DNA of 64,000 nucleotides from Aquanectria penicillioides. Taxonomy: Eukaryota; Ascomycota; Sordariomycetes; Hypocreales; Nectriaceae. Under the pieces are notes generated by a model. It had not been told where the DNA came from and did no database searches. It saw only the letters and a program-made list of their open reading frames with translations. Positions within the stretch are counted from its first letter, which is position 1. Every line of letters begins with the position of its first letter. Location: the NCBI GenBank assembly GCA_003415625.1, contig PYIU01000004.1:4030001-4094000 (forward strand), read 5' to 3'. The position numbers and the translations under genes are program-made. This document shows positions 46,306 to 57,947 of the stretch, piece after piece.

Positions 46306-47353
46306 TTAAAGGGTCGTCGATTCTAATTTGCTGGATAATTCATCCTCCTCTGTACATTCCTTGATCTCCTGTTTTGAAGACTCGAGGCCAGGCTCTGCCA
46401 CGGGTTTCCAGTATATGGACGTGCTGGAAAAAGCCGTGCCATGGGAATCTTCTGGAAAGGGATGCTTCTTGAATGTCTTCTCCATCTTCTCCATCCCTTC
46501 AAGCCCCTCAGCATCGGGAAGACTGCGTGTCTAGAGTCAGTTGCGCCGATAATCATGACGAGAGGGTAAATGAAAAATAGGGCGGTACATACAAATCCCA
46601 AACATCCCAACCAGTGCCGACAAAAATACCCGGAAGGCCTTTTGCAAGGGCCATGGAATAGATGGATCGGTAGAGGTGGATGCCGTACAGAAGGGCATCC
46701 TCATCAACCATGTCACACGCCACGGGGGATTCGACGACGACGTGACCAAGACTGGTGAGAAAATCCTTGTCGGGCTGTGAGAAGATGGGATCTTGGAAGA
46801 CGCACTGTATCTTTTGGCTGGTGGATTTCTCTGCACATGAAGATGAAACGCATTAGTAGAGAAAATAGATGATGATGTCAGATTTTTAAAAAAGAAAACA
46901 GAAAATCCGTACCTAGTTCCTCGACAATGATGAGGAAGGCAATGAGTTGCACATAGGTCGAGCGCTTGGGCTCGATTCCTCCGCCGGGGGGATCAAACGA
47001 GCCAACTCCCAGGTTGATGGCTCTCGACACGGACTTGACGCCGGCCGCGTTCTCCGCGACTAGGTCCCGTAGCCGTCGACAGCAGGGCTCGTCTTCCCAG
47101 CGGGCCCGAAGTCGGCGGTAGTCAGCGGCGAGCTCATCGGCGGGGCGGAGGTCGGAGGTCCGGGGGTTGACGGGCAGCTCCTTGGGTGGGGGGCACGGTT
47201 GCGGCGGCCGCGACGAGACTTGGACGTTACGTGCGTCCACTCTGAGTCTTGATCTCTCTTTTGCTCTTGCTCTTGGGGGCGGTCATCATGGACCGGCCGG
47301 GTGTCTTGTGGGGCATTGCGAGTGAAGATTTGGATGTGAGCGAGGGAAAACAT
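46306..47353 (-). CDS. SRR1-like domain protein, one apparent frameshift
   Basis: Minus-strand exons are 47353-46913, 46830-46593 and 46522-46306. With one base added in the C6 run at 47188-47193 they total 897 nt (298 residues). The N-terminus carries SEWTHVTSKSRRGRRNRA, the basic W-containing start typical of SRR1-like proteins. Then comes a helical DELAADYRRLRARWEDEP segment and the SRR1 core: INLGVGSFD, STYVQLIAFLIIVEEL, CVFQDPIFSQPDKDFLTSLG, and a later LPGIFVGTGWDVWDF. SRR1 proteins act in circadian and environmental responses in plants and fungi and have been linked to heme metabolism in yeast; the precise biochemical role is not settled. Both introns have regular GT/AG ends and consistent phases. 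The ATG at 47353 is the only one ahead of the basic block in that frame. Confidence 0.87.
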
Positions 47354-49387
47354 TCCTCGCTGTCTTGTCGCTCTGTCTCGCCTGAGAGAGGAAGACTCAG
47401 CACGAGTGGAGGATTTTTTTTCTTTTTTTGCTATATGAGAGCAAATGAAGAAACTCGTTTTATTGATATGGTTTTTGCTTGAGACCGTTTGCGGCGACGA
47501 CCCTTGAATATGGGGCGTGGGTCAAGAATTGACCTTTACAAGTGTTGAGGTTTCTTTGTGTGAGTATCTAGGAATTTCGTGCCCCACTCTTTCGGTGAGC
47601 TCTCGGTGACGGGCGCGACAGGGCGTCAGTGCGCCACAAGCTCGGTGAGGGCTCCTTCCGTGGAGCTTCCATTGCATCGCTGAGACGGAAGGAAGCACTA
47701 TGCGATCACTCAGGCATCTATCTAGGCAGGTATCGTAGGAATCTACTGCTACCCGAGGCGGGTTTCTTTCCCGCCTCTGCCTCAATTTCTCACCTCATGT
47801 AATGCAATGCAATCAGCCTGATGCTCGCTCACTGACCGACTGACTGACCTCTTCGCCACCGTCGCCGTCATCGCCGTCGTCCATTGCGTTTCACAAAGCA
47901 CAAGAGCGACACACGCAAGCCGCCAAAAAGACCCGGCTGTGCCGACACTAGTCGAGTTATACATATGTTTGTCAGCTTGACGCTCACAAGCCAGAGGAGA
48001 CAGGACAGAGATACAGAGGTTGCACTTATGGTTGCAACTTGGTGCCGGGCCTATGCACATGTGTCGCCGCCGACCCGTCTTCTTAGTTCGGTGTGCTGAC
48101 GCTGACCAGCGAGTGCCCAACACTTTGGACGGGTCGTCGTCGTTCCACTCTAGCTGCTGACCACGCGTGCGTTGGTTGTAAAAAAAAAATGCACGCGGCT
48201 TTTTCCCCTCCGTGGTGGGTGTTCTTTCTTTAGAAACGGGCAAGGAGAAACAAAATGATTAAACAATTATGGGTTATCAGATAGGCATCGGAATCACACT
48301 CAACGTTCGTTGCGTCTAGGCGCCCGGCGGCTGCGGCACAATCCAGTGACGAGCCTGTCAACCGTTTGATGCTGGCGTTTCGCCGCCGACTCATCCGATT
48401 CTCATCACCATTTTGCGCAAAGTCAGTCGATATTCTATAGAGAGGCTCTTCCGTCACCAACGTCCCTGTTCTGGGGCAGAGGAAGAATCTGACGCACTGG
48501 CAGGGTTGCCCAACCTCTGGGACTCTCTCAAGCCGATGCCGTGGTGCGTGTCACGCCTTGACATCGGCTTCCGATGGGCTACCCGCCTCCTCACGCCTCC
48601 CCTCTCTTCCACCGGCTCCCGCCATTGGCTTCGGCCGTCCCCCACACCTGCTCCAACGCACTCCAACGCAACCCTCTACGGCATGGTGCCGGCGCTTAAG
48701 GTCGACCTGCGATGCTCCAACCAGAGCGCGAGACTGCTCGTCGACACCGCCAGACGCAACGCTCATCACCCGTTTCACGATGCCTATTGGCCCGTCCCGC
48801 CATGATTGCGACAGGGGTCCCTCGCTCCCGCCTGCAGCTGGCTGCATCTCAGCGGCCTCTTACTGGGCCGCTCCGCGCCGACTTTCGAATCACACCGGGG
48901 CCTTCCTCGCCCTTCACTCGAATCCAAGAGCTCTCATGCAAGCTGGGCGGCTGGATATGGCCCCCAGTGCCTTAAGACTTGCCCACGTCCCATGCGGCCA
49001 GCCCGCTTTGCCTCGTCTCGTCTCGTCTCCTGGGAACCTGCAATCAACTTTTCAAACTCGCTCATGCCCTAAGAGCTCTCCTCCAAGCTTCCTTGCCTAG
49101 GCCGAGAGCTTCAACCCGTTCGTCGATTCTTGTATACCGCCAAGCCAAATATCGCCAACAACTCCTCAGCCCAACCCCCCTGCCAATCGCGGACACGCCC
49201 GCTCACCTTCCATCACTTCAAATCTCTTCGTCGCTCAAGAGGGGAAATTTAAAAGAATTGTCTCCGGTAGACTTTAAATTCGCCCCTTTGACGTAGCCCT
49301 CGACATCTTCAAGTGATCCTCGACTTGACTACTCTTGCCAAGCCAACACCTCACAACCCACTTCAACTCACATTAACCGCCTTCAAA
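47354..49387. other. 2 kb divergent intergenic region
   Basis: Between the divergent SRR1-like and BIM1-like genes. The right half is pyrimidine-rich, with CT-rich DNA and AAATTTAAAAG near 49245, and is probably promoter of the BIM1-like gene. Overlapping frames of up to 180 codons at 48.4-49.1 kb are Ser/Pro/Arg-rich and not convincing. Confidence 0.5.
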
Positions 49388-50205
49388 ATGCGATCATCAG
49401 CACTTCTCACCCTCATCCTGGCGACCGTCGCCTACGCGCACACCGTCATCGTCTATCCGGGATGGCGCGGAAACAACCTCATCACCAATGATACCTTCCC
49501 TATGGCATGCAATGGATATACCCTTGTACGTGAAGCTTCGCTGCTATGTCCCGTCTTTGTCTTCAAGCGCACGCGATACTAACTCGAATATCTCAGGCGG
49601 TGGAACCACCGTGACAAAGAACCGAACCTATTGGCCTACGACTGGAGGTGCTATCTCTTTCCAGCCTGGATGGTTCAAGGGACACTCAACTGCCCTCCTC
49701 AACATTAACATTGGGTTCGGCACCGACGGTCCCGATGGAGGCCCCGCCAACATGACCAACATCATGGTCAAGTCCTTCCAGATCATCGGCCCTTCAAACA
49801 ACCCATTCCCTGGCACCGTATGCCTTCCTCAAGTGCCTCTCCCCGCCAACACCACTGTCAAGGCTGGCGACCACGCGACCATCCAGATTGTTGAGCAGGC
49901 CCAGCACGGTGCCTCGCTATTCTCTGTATGTATTCTCATGTTTCCCATTTGCTTAGGCCATATTTAATTAATATTCCGCGCAGTGCGTCGACATTATTTT
50001 CGCCGAACCCGGTGACTCGAAGCTTGCCGAAGTCAACGACACCAACTGCTTTAACTCGACCGACATTGGTTTCGCCAACATTTACGCCATTACCACCAAG
50101 CTTTCCGGCTCCAACGATTACGTCGATAGCAGCGCCTCGCCTATTAAGCATATGACCTGGCTACCAATCGCAGCCGCCCTTATCTCGGTTTTGCTGCTGG
50201 CATAA
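49388..50205 (+). CDS. Copper acquisition factor BIM1-like (LPMO-like X325) GPI-anchored protein
   Basis: Proposed exons are 49388-49529, 49597-49925 and 49984-50205, 230 residues. A signal peptide (residues 1-17) ends in AYA, leaving His18 as the mature N-terminus (HTVIVYPGWRGNN); this His begins the copper site in LPMO-like BIM1/X325 proteins. The middle has NRTYWPTTGGAISFQPGWF and GHSTALLNINIGFG; Cys residues are placed for disulfides, and sequons are common. The C-terminus (SSASPIKHMTWLPIAAALISVLLLA, split here as a Ser/Ala cleavage region plus hydrophobic tail) fits GPI anchoring. The family lacks polysaccharide oxidation activity and binds Cu(II), aiding copper uptake at the cell surface. 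The first donor is uncertain: GTACGT at 49526 is stronger but gives the wrong phase unless a base is missing at the acceptor, so GTGAAG at 49530 was chosen. Confidence 0.87.
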
Positions 50206-51302
50206 TCGAATCGCAGAAAAAGCCCGGCTGCTAAGGGTTTATCGCCTTGCGTCCAACACGGCCTGCGAGATTACGATTAAAAATGTATATTCTACATCAC
50301 ATACGGCGTTTATTGGTGGTTATGAGGGGTATATCCTGGTTTTTTTTTTTAATTTATTCCCACATCGTCTCAGAGATCTAGAGGACATGTCCTGTATTGT
50401 TTTGGTGTTGGGGGATAACTCATTTTCTTCTGTCAAGTCACTCGTGGACAATCATCTCAAAGTATCCAGGAAAACATACGCCTGGTGTGTCGCTTGGGGG
50501 CTCGAGACGAGCCCCGTAGTGGATGACGAGAGGATCGTCGTGTCACAATTTTTCTTTCATTTTTCATTGGAAAATGGACACAAAATTCAAATAAATGAAT
50601 ATTACGACTATGAACCATTTAATTTTCTTGCTTTAACAATGCAATGCGTGCTTTCTTTTGTCATGATGGCCAGTTTTCCAGAGACACGTGGAACTAGCTT
50701 GAAAATAATCTCCTCAAACTACAAATCCATTTTCCAGCTGCCACGTCAGAAAGTCCGTTGTGGCGAAGAGCTATATCGGTGAGCACGGAAAGGGAATAGA
50801 ATCAAAAAAGCCAGTAATTAATCAATCGTATGTGCTTTGTATTGGCTGGCATTTCTCGTTTCGTCTATCAGTACGTCCACTAGCCTGCTCCGCCTTGTCC
50901 ACCGCTCGAATCAATAACTCACTTCGTTCCCATTCCCATCTCTCCACGCGTCCCAATGGTCCCCCCCCTACCTATGCAAGGAACAGAGAAGGAAAATAAT
51001 AGAAAGAGGGGCCCGGACTCGCAGATAAACCCGTATTGCCGGCCGGAGCGTAGTGTGTGGGCAGGGGAGAGGGGAGCCCTTCGGCAAGGATGCTTCCGGG
51101 CGTGACGACATACTGCTCCCGCTTTCCGTCCCCGTCCGTATAAGCGCCGTGATGGGTAATCCTCTTCTTCATCTTGTCACAATCACACTCGTTTGTCGCA
51201 CGACAATAGTACCCCGGTATCAACAAAGTTTTGTGTGTAGGGGGTGCCAAGCTACCTATTTAGCCTAGTTTTGGACGAGAATAATGTGACTTATTGTTTC
51301 TT
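50206..51302. other. Intergenic region between convergent BIM1-like and DOA1 genes
   Basis: Contains the 3' flanks of both genes, including T-rich DNA at about 50340. One 131-codon frame (50387-50782, +) starts with ATG but is Phe/Ser-rich with no recognisable domain, and is treated as chance. Confidence 0.45.
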
Positions 51303-53763
51303 TCACCGAGGGGCAACCTTGGAAGCTTCAGCTGCGACAGCCTTGACACGGTCTTCCGAGGACCGCCCAGCCGCCGCCTGGATCCATGTTGCCACGCCCA
51401 GGTTCGCGGCCTCGACCTTGGATGCCGCCAGGAGAGTGCCAAGGGCAACGAGGGCCCGATAGAGCACCTCGGAATCGGTCTGACCCTTGTTGTCGAGGAC
51501 GGAGCCGAGAATAACAAAGAGGCGGCGACGGGCTTCGTGAGTCAGGAGCCGTTCGCGGTGGGCAATAACAGCCAAATTGATAGAGGCAGTGGTAGAGGCG
51601 ATGAGAACGTTGCGGTTGAAGGGCCCGATGGCAGTACCACCAGATAGACCAGCAATGCGCTCTAGGAAACCAATGGCCTTTTCGGCGTTGGCACAGACGA
51701 CACTCCGGCCGTTGGCAGATGAAAACAAGTTGACGATAGTGCGGAGACCCATCATCGCGGCGTTTTCGTTGGGGGTCGACCCGTCGCTGGGGATGGAGGA
51801 TGAGATGGCAAGGTCCAAAAGTGTGCCATGGTCAGGATCCTTGAAGTCAGCGGCCAGAGGGTACTTTGCGACGCAACGAAGCAGGTCAAGGCCGGGAAGG
51901 CGATCCGAGTAGGCCCATTGAGTGACAAGACGAACGACGAGGCTGAGGGAGTTGGGGGGAAGAGGTTTTGAGGATTCTAGGGACTCGCGAAGGGCGAGAA
52001 GACCGGCCTCCTCGTTGGGGTTGAAGGCAACATCCTTGCGGCCGGAAGAAATCACGTTCTTGTTGATAGTGAGGATCTTGTTGAACATGGCTAGAAAAGG
52101 GGGTCAGATGAATGTTTACTACGCGCAACGTGGGAGTCTGGGTAACGAAAGTGCAGACTTACCTTCATACTTGGCAGCGGTAATGTTCAGGTACTCCTTC
52201 TGGGGGATGACCTTGGGCTGCTGGGGTTCAGTCGCCTCACCTGGGCGGTATCGCGATTCGGTGCCATAGGGGTCCGGTCCGCTGGATGGTGCAGGTTGGC
52301 CGAGGGTAGCTCCCTTGGTGTTCTCGGTGATGAAGTTGGCCACGTTGTCGAGGTAAGTCAGGGGCAACTCGTTGTCGTTGAGGAACTTGGTAGCCCGCTC
52401 GTACGGGTTCTCGGAGAGATTGTAGGGGAGCTTCAGCGGTGGCTTGCCGTCCTCGATATCGACATCGAAGACGTAGTCGTATGACTTGCCGTTGAACTCG
52501 ACCTTCTTGCCTGTGCTGCCCACGGCGTCGACGACGGTACCGACGTTGATCCACTGCTGTTGGCTCATCGACCACTGATGAGCAGTGACGGAGCCGTTGT
52601 CCTCCTTAATCATCTGGACTTGGCCCTCCTTGGTACCAGACTTGGTGGTGAGGAACTCGGGGCCAGGGAGCTTCTCCTTGTTGATACCGCCAACCTGTTG
52701 CTGGGGAATTGCCGACGACTTGACAGCATCTTCAAACTCCTTCAGCGTCTCCTTATCAGCGACAGCCTCGGGGCGTCTAGTAAAGATACGAGCGACACCA
52801 TCGCTAGCACCCGAGACAATGTCACCGGTATCAGGGTTCACGGCCACTGTCCACACCGAGATGGCGGGGTGCGTAATGGTCTGGATACACTCGGTTCCTC
52901 TCCATATCCTGACAGTTCGGTCCTCGCCGGCGCTGACAAGCTCACCCGAGGGGAGGCTTGTGAGACAGTAGACGAAGCTTTCATGACCATGCAGCTCACC
53001 GACCTGCTGGCCGTTGAGCTTCCACAGACGTAGAGTACCATCGTTGCTGGCACTTGCAATATCCGCGCCACTAGGGTGGCCCTTGGGGACTCGACAAAGA
53101 GCGCGGACAACCTCGGGGTATAAATGGTGGACCGAGGAGCGACCTCTCCGGCTGTGGACTGGCGTAGATCGAAGATGCGAATGCTCTTGTCGGCGCAACC
53201 CGTCACCACGGTGTGATCATCAAATGCGACAACGTTCCACACAGCCATGCCTTCATGGCCGCTTAACATAAGCTCCGTCTGCCACTTTTCTGGGCTCCAA
53301 AAACGAGCCTGGCCATCCCAGCCGCCGGACACTAAATACTTGCCGTCAGGAGAGACGTCGAGTGTACACACATTATGGGCGTGGCCGACAAGGAGCCGTT
53401 CGGCGTTGTCGGTGGAGGCGGCGGTGGGGGCCTTGACTTCGATGACGGCGTCCTTGCCGCCGGAGACGACCAGGCCATTTGGTCGCTCCGCAGAGGGAGG
53501 GAGGAAGGAGATAGAGTTGATGTAATCGGTGCCACGGCTCAGCAAGGTACCATCGAAGGTAGGGGGCGTTGTTTGGGAGCGACGCCATACACGAACGGTG
53601 CGGTCTCGGGAGGCGGAGAGGACGAAATCGGGGGAGGGGAACGAGACAGCTCGGACCTACAGGTGGGATGTTGTTAGGAAGGAGTGCAGCTCATAAGAGA
53701 AGGGAGTCTTACATCGGCCTCATGGCCGACCAATTGCGCGGCCAGCTTGAAGTCGGAGGCCAT
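51303..53763 (-). CDS. DOA1: DOA1/UFD3 (PLAA) ubiquitin-binding Cdc48 cofactor, one apparent frameshift
   Basis: Exons 53763-53713, 53656-52163 and 52090-51303. Adding one base in the C4 run at 53115-53118 gives 2334 nt, exactly 777 residues. The order is standard for the family: a seven-blade WD40 propeller (LSASRDRTVRVWRR, LVSGGWDGQARFWSPEKW, VVTGCADKSIRIFDLR, IASASNDGTLRLWKLNG, LVSAGEDRTVRIWRG, IVSGASDGVARIFTRR), then a PFU ubiquitin-binding domain (NGSVTAHQWSMSQQQWINVG, VEFNGKSYDYVFDVDIEDG), then a PUL armadillo domain in exon 3. DOA1 binds Cdc48/p97 through PUL and ubiquitin through WD40/PFU, and controls ubiquitin levels and protein turnover. Frame before the break ends in STIYTP and resumes EVVRALCRVPKG. 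Head-to-head with the STRAP-like gene. Confidence 0.95.
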
Positions 53764-55048
53764 GGTTTGTGTATCTGCGAGGGGGTGTTCTTGGTGTTGT
53801 AGGGTGCTATGCGGGGGAGAAGGATGGAGAGGTGGTGCTGTCTGAGAGGTGAGGTAAGGTGACACAACGACAGCGACAACGACAGCGACAACGACGGCAG
53901 GACCAAAGCAGCGGACTTTCAATATAGAGAAGCGGAGGGAAGCGACGACTAACGAGCACAAGCAAAGACAAGCACAAAGGGATAAGCAATCTCTCGTCCT
54001 CTCGTGGATCCGTTTAGAGAGAGGACAGAATACAGCACCGCGCAGCTCTGTCAGTGATGGAAGCTGGTAGAGGTACGTAGAGCTGGACCGAGCCGGTCGC
54101 CCCTCGTTGGGGTGTCGGTCAGCTCGGAGCCACAGGGGTGCGTCACTCAGCGATGGCAATCAGCACGTCACCAGCCACCTCCGCCTCCGAACCGAAGTTG
54201 AGCCACATTAGGCTAGGCCATGGCTGGTGAGCCACTGCTAGACACGCGAGAGCACGCAGACGGTCTCGCCGCCCAACTACCTTTGGAGGCGACTGGGACA
54301 ATGGGGCAGGTGTGGCGCGAGTGGCTCACACAAGGGCAACCCCGCTCTTTGTGGCGGTGCCATTGACTGATTTGATTGCGGGAAATGGGCTCCTTCCTGT
54401 TCACGATCCACTGATGAACCCCGCCACCGTCGCTTTTGGCAAGCGCAATCCGCAACCGGGTGCCTGCCTGCCTTGTGCCTGTCCTCGCCTGCCCACGCCT
54501 ACCCACGTCCGTCCCTGCCCTGGAGACCGCTCGCCGGGGCCAAAATAAACCGCCCAGACCAGATCAGACCAAGACGGTGACAAATTTCCTAACCCCATCA
54601 CCGACTCGTTTCCACCACCTCCTCTCCTTTTTTCCTTCGCCGCCTCCCCTTTTCTCGGCTCCTCCACAGTCATCGGCACGGGGGATTCTCACGACAACGA
54701 CGACGACAACAACGACGACGACCCCGTCTGCGCTACCAAGATCGATCTCTTCTTTTCTCCCTCTTGCCCGCTTGTTGCGACGACACGCGACAAACTCCTC
54801 ACGAGCCACGACCAACGCCAACTCTTGACGACGCTTACGACCGTTACGACCACTTCGCTCCCTAACCTGCTCATTGCATCTCTGTGTTGCCGACAATCTT
54901 CAATCTTGCCCTGCTGGACTGACCTGCGCGACGCTGCTACTTGACTCACCCTGCGCCGCCCCTCCATCGACACCGCCTCCGCGAAGCTTTTGATATCAAC
55001 CCCTTCACACAATCGCACGCGACCCATTACTCGCCCATCTGAGTCGCA
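53764..55048. promoter_or_regulatory. Shared divergent promoter region of DOA1 and STRAP-like genes
   Basis: A 1.28 kb interval between two head-to-head WD40 genes. It includes ACGACGACA-type repeats near 54693-54722 and 53866-53894. The last 450 nt before the STRAP-like start are C-rich, as in a leader. No specific factor site was assigned. Confidence 0.5.
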
Positions 55049-56255
55049 ATGGCCTCCGAAACCCGTCAATATGTTCCTCTGACCTGCCACGGTCACTCTC
55101 GACCAGTCCCTCACATCTCCTTCTCTTCACTCGAAAAAGACGACGTCTACTACATGATCTCGGCTTGCAAAGGTTCGCCGTATGTCACTATGTCGCATGC
55201 CGCGTGCTGACCGAGCATCAGATGGTAACCCTATGCTTCGCGACGGCATCACTGGCGACTGGTGCGTCTTTCCAATCCCGGCTTTGTATCCCCTTTAGCC
55301 TCACCCTCACACCTTTGACAGGATCGGTACCTTCATTGGCCACAAAGGCGCCGTCTGGCAGGCCAGACTCAGCCCGGACGCCTCCAATGCCGCCACTGCC
55401 TCTGCCGATTTCACTGCGTATGTCTGCAACGCTACCCATCTACCCGCGATGATGCCCTCCTAACTCCTCCCCTCCAGCAAGATTTGGGATACCCACACCG
55501 GCGAGCTGCTCTACACCCTCCAGCATGACCACATTGTCCGTGCTGTCGCGTATCCCCCTGACAACTCCGACCTCGTCGCCACAGGCGGCATGGAGAAGAA
55601 GCTTCGCGTGTTCGACCTGACTGAGCTCGCCGCCTGCAACTCTGGAGCTCCTGCCACCATCCCTGCCTCGGCAGGCTTTGAGATTGGCGAGGGCGTCCAC
55701 ACTGGCTCCATCAAGTTTATTTGCTGGACCCAAGACCCCAACATCGTCGTCACCGCCTCCGACAAGACTATTCGATGGCTCGACCTACCTAGCCGGGCTT
55801 GCATCCGTCACGAAGTCCTCGACGGCGACATCAAGTCTTGCGAGATGGTCTCATTGGCCAGCGAGTATGCCTCTCCTGACGACATTGGAGGAGGTAAGCC
55901 CGTTCTCGCCGTGTCAGCTGGCAAGACGGTCTACTTTTGGGGCGGCCCCCAAGCCATGGACGAGCTGAAGCGCATCGTCCTGCCTTACACCATTGCCAGT
56001 GTCTCGCTTGATGTCAAGGGTCGCAAGTTGGTCGTTGGCGAGGAACCTGGCACTTGGGCCAAGGTCATTCGATATGATGACGAGGTGGAGATTGACACGC
56101 ACAAGGGCCACCACGGTCCCATCTGGTCCATCGCCTTCGCCCCCGACGGAAAGCTCTACGCTACCGGCTCCGAGGACGGCACCATCAAGCTGTGGAAGAA
56201 CTGCGATGGCTTCTACGGTCTCTGGCGAGGCGGAACCGAGCGTGTTGCGGAATAG
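55049..56255 (+). CDS. STRAP-like WD40 protein (serine-threonine kinase receptor-associated protein)
   Basis: Four exons, 55049-55172, 55222-55261, 55322-55417 and 55478-56255, give 345 residues. The first donor reads GTTCGC, weaker than the others, but the join restores ISACK-DGNPMLRDGITGDW, a strongly conserved STRAP block, so it is well supported. WD-type blades follow: FIGHKGAVWQARLSPDA, TASADFTAKIWDTHTGELL, VATGGMEKKLRVFDL, VVTASDKTIRWLDLPSRAC, and a final YATGSEDGTIKLWKN. Human STRAP/UNRIP works in the SMN complex, mRNA translation and TGF-beta signalling; the fungal role is not established. Length matches the family (about 350). The three introns in the first 430 nt are all short (43-60 nt). 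Confidence 0.95.
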
Positions 56256-56938
56256 AAAGACGCGGCACGCAGCAACGTCTCACCGACGTCGGACGGGCGC
56301 GATTCCAACCATGCCGCGGGCCCTTTCACGCCTCAGAGCAGCCGAGGCTCAGAAATGAGCTTTGAGCTGGTAGGCCATTCGGTCGAGAGCTCCGCTGGGC
56401 GCACGAGCAGGAGCGCAAGCGAGGACTGGCATAGTGCCACTAGCTGGAGAAAATCCTCGTAGGAGACCAACCACATTGACGCATGATTTGGGGACATGCC
56501 AAGGTGATTGGCTGATGGGAGAGTCGAAACGAGACGCTCATATCTTAGACAGAATCACACACTCACACACAAGCAAGTAAGAAACAGACATGTATTTAGA
56601 TGGTTGAAAAGCCATGGCAGAGGATGGCGCTTCACAAGCTATTATATATATCCTCATCTTTGGAGGCTCATCTTGCCATGGTCTATCACATTCACTCTCG
56701 ACTCAGCAATCCAATCTGGGGTGTACCAGTGTACCTAGTCATTCCCCCTCCCCCATGTAGTCATCTATTATCTTGCAAAATCAAACTCCAGTTTCTGTAC
56801 ATTGAAGGCCACTTGGCAAACACACAAAGACATGGTTTAAACACCAGAATAGCAACCGCCCCAGGACCTACCCGTTAGTAACTGATTCAACTTCTTCGCT
56901 ACCCTGCAGTAAAGGAAAGCCTGCAACATCATCATAAG

Positions 56939-57673
56939 TCAGTTGGAATCCGAAGAGGAGAACTCTGCCTTGGATTTCGGCGGAGGTCGAAAGACGAGTT
57001 GCTGCCTCGTTGATTCTTCTCCCTCGTTGGGATTGGGAGCTGGATAGCTGTGAAGCGTCCGTGCCCGGGACACGGGCTGCCGAGGTTCGGTCTCACCGAC
57101 GGTGACGTCCTCTCGCTTGTTAGTCTGCTTCGGTTGCGAAGGCTGGTCTTTGTCCAGAGACGAATCCTCGGTAGAAGACTCGTAGAGAAAGCGTTCAACG
57201 TCGTCGCTGGACTCGGACGGCTCGGCGGCCTCCTCGCCGATGAGTTCGGGAAACTCGTTCAAGGGTGATGGAACCTGGCAAAATCCGTCTTCTTCTTCTT
57301 CTTCTTCTTCTTCTTCTTCTTCTTCGTAATCTGAACTCCTAGGTCCCTGGATCAGCACGCCCTCGTCCCTGAGCTCACCTTGTCTGTGGAGATACTCCTC
57401 TACTTCGGAGTCGATCTCGTCCATGGGGTATAAGAGGATATCGTCAGCACCTTCATCGTCCGCATCGTACATATGATCATCCAGCACCGCGTTGTTCGCG
57501 GGCATCGGGAAGGCGAGCTGGTCAGCCAACTCCAGGAGATAAGGTGTTGGCATGATTTGCAGTCTGCGCTGGATGAATGTGGGGGCGATGTCCGGACACC
57601 TAAGACTCGCCAGCTCGGTGATGAGGCTGATGAGAAGAGTGCGGTCCGCGTTTCTGGTGGCGTCGAAAGACAT
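56939..57673 (-). CDS. Acidic protein with poly-Glu tract, function unknown
   Basis: A single frame of 244 residues from the ATG at 57673 (MSFDATRNADRTLLISLITE). The first ~60 residues look structured and helical (LASLRCPDIAPTFIQRRLQ, then LLELADQLAFP). The remainder is acidic: DDEGADDILLYPMDEID, a run of about 12 Glu encoded by a GAA/GAG repeat, then Ser/Asp/Pro-rich sequence. A frame extension to 57727 starts with TTG and is not used. No known motif was recognised. Expression and start are plausible, as a single ATG precedes a well-formed frame. Confidence 0.62.
   Translation of the reverse strand: MSFDATRNADRTLLISLITELASLRCPDIAPTFIQRRLQIMPTPYLLELADQLAFPMPANNAVLDDHMYDADDEGADDILLYPMDEIDSEVEEYLHRQGELRDEGVLIQGPRSSDYEEEEEEEEEEEEDGFCQVPSPLNEFPELIGEEAAEPSESSDDVERFLYESSTEDSSLDKDQPSQPKQTNKREDVTVGETEPRQPVSRARTLHSYPAPNPNEGEESTRQQLVFRPPPKSKAEFSSSDSN
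57286..57326 (+). repeat. (TTC/GAA)n triplet repeat encoding poly-Glu
   Basis: About 13 TTC units on the plus strand, read as GAA/GAG on the minus strand in the acidic protein gene. Length variation would alter the Glu run without shifting the frame. Confidence 0.85.
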
Positions 57674-57947
57674 TGTGACTGAGACTTTGGGGCGTTTTCC
57701 TTTTGTCAAAAGGAGTGGTTTATCCAAAGTGAGACTGTCGAGGATGTTAAGTTGATTGTCTCAGACGTAGTTGTTGGGGTTTTATATTTGATGAATTGTA
57801 GATCGCTGTTCTATCATTGCAATGTTCTTGTAGGCATGTGTTCATGAAATGCCAAGAACACCTGAAAATGCAACCCCCTACCCCTAAATCACTACTGTTC
57901 AACTGATTCCAGTTTTCTTAACTAGGCACATTGCTCACTGAACATTG

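Noticed and set aside
48413..49100. Several overlapping frames of 130-180 codons
   Set aside because: Ser/Pro/Arg-rich on all frames, no conserved motif; likely promoter DNA of the BIM1-like gene.
50387..50782. 131-codon frame after the BIM1-like gene
   Set aside because: ATG present but Phe/Ser-rich, AT-rich sequence with no domain and in a 3' flank.
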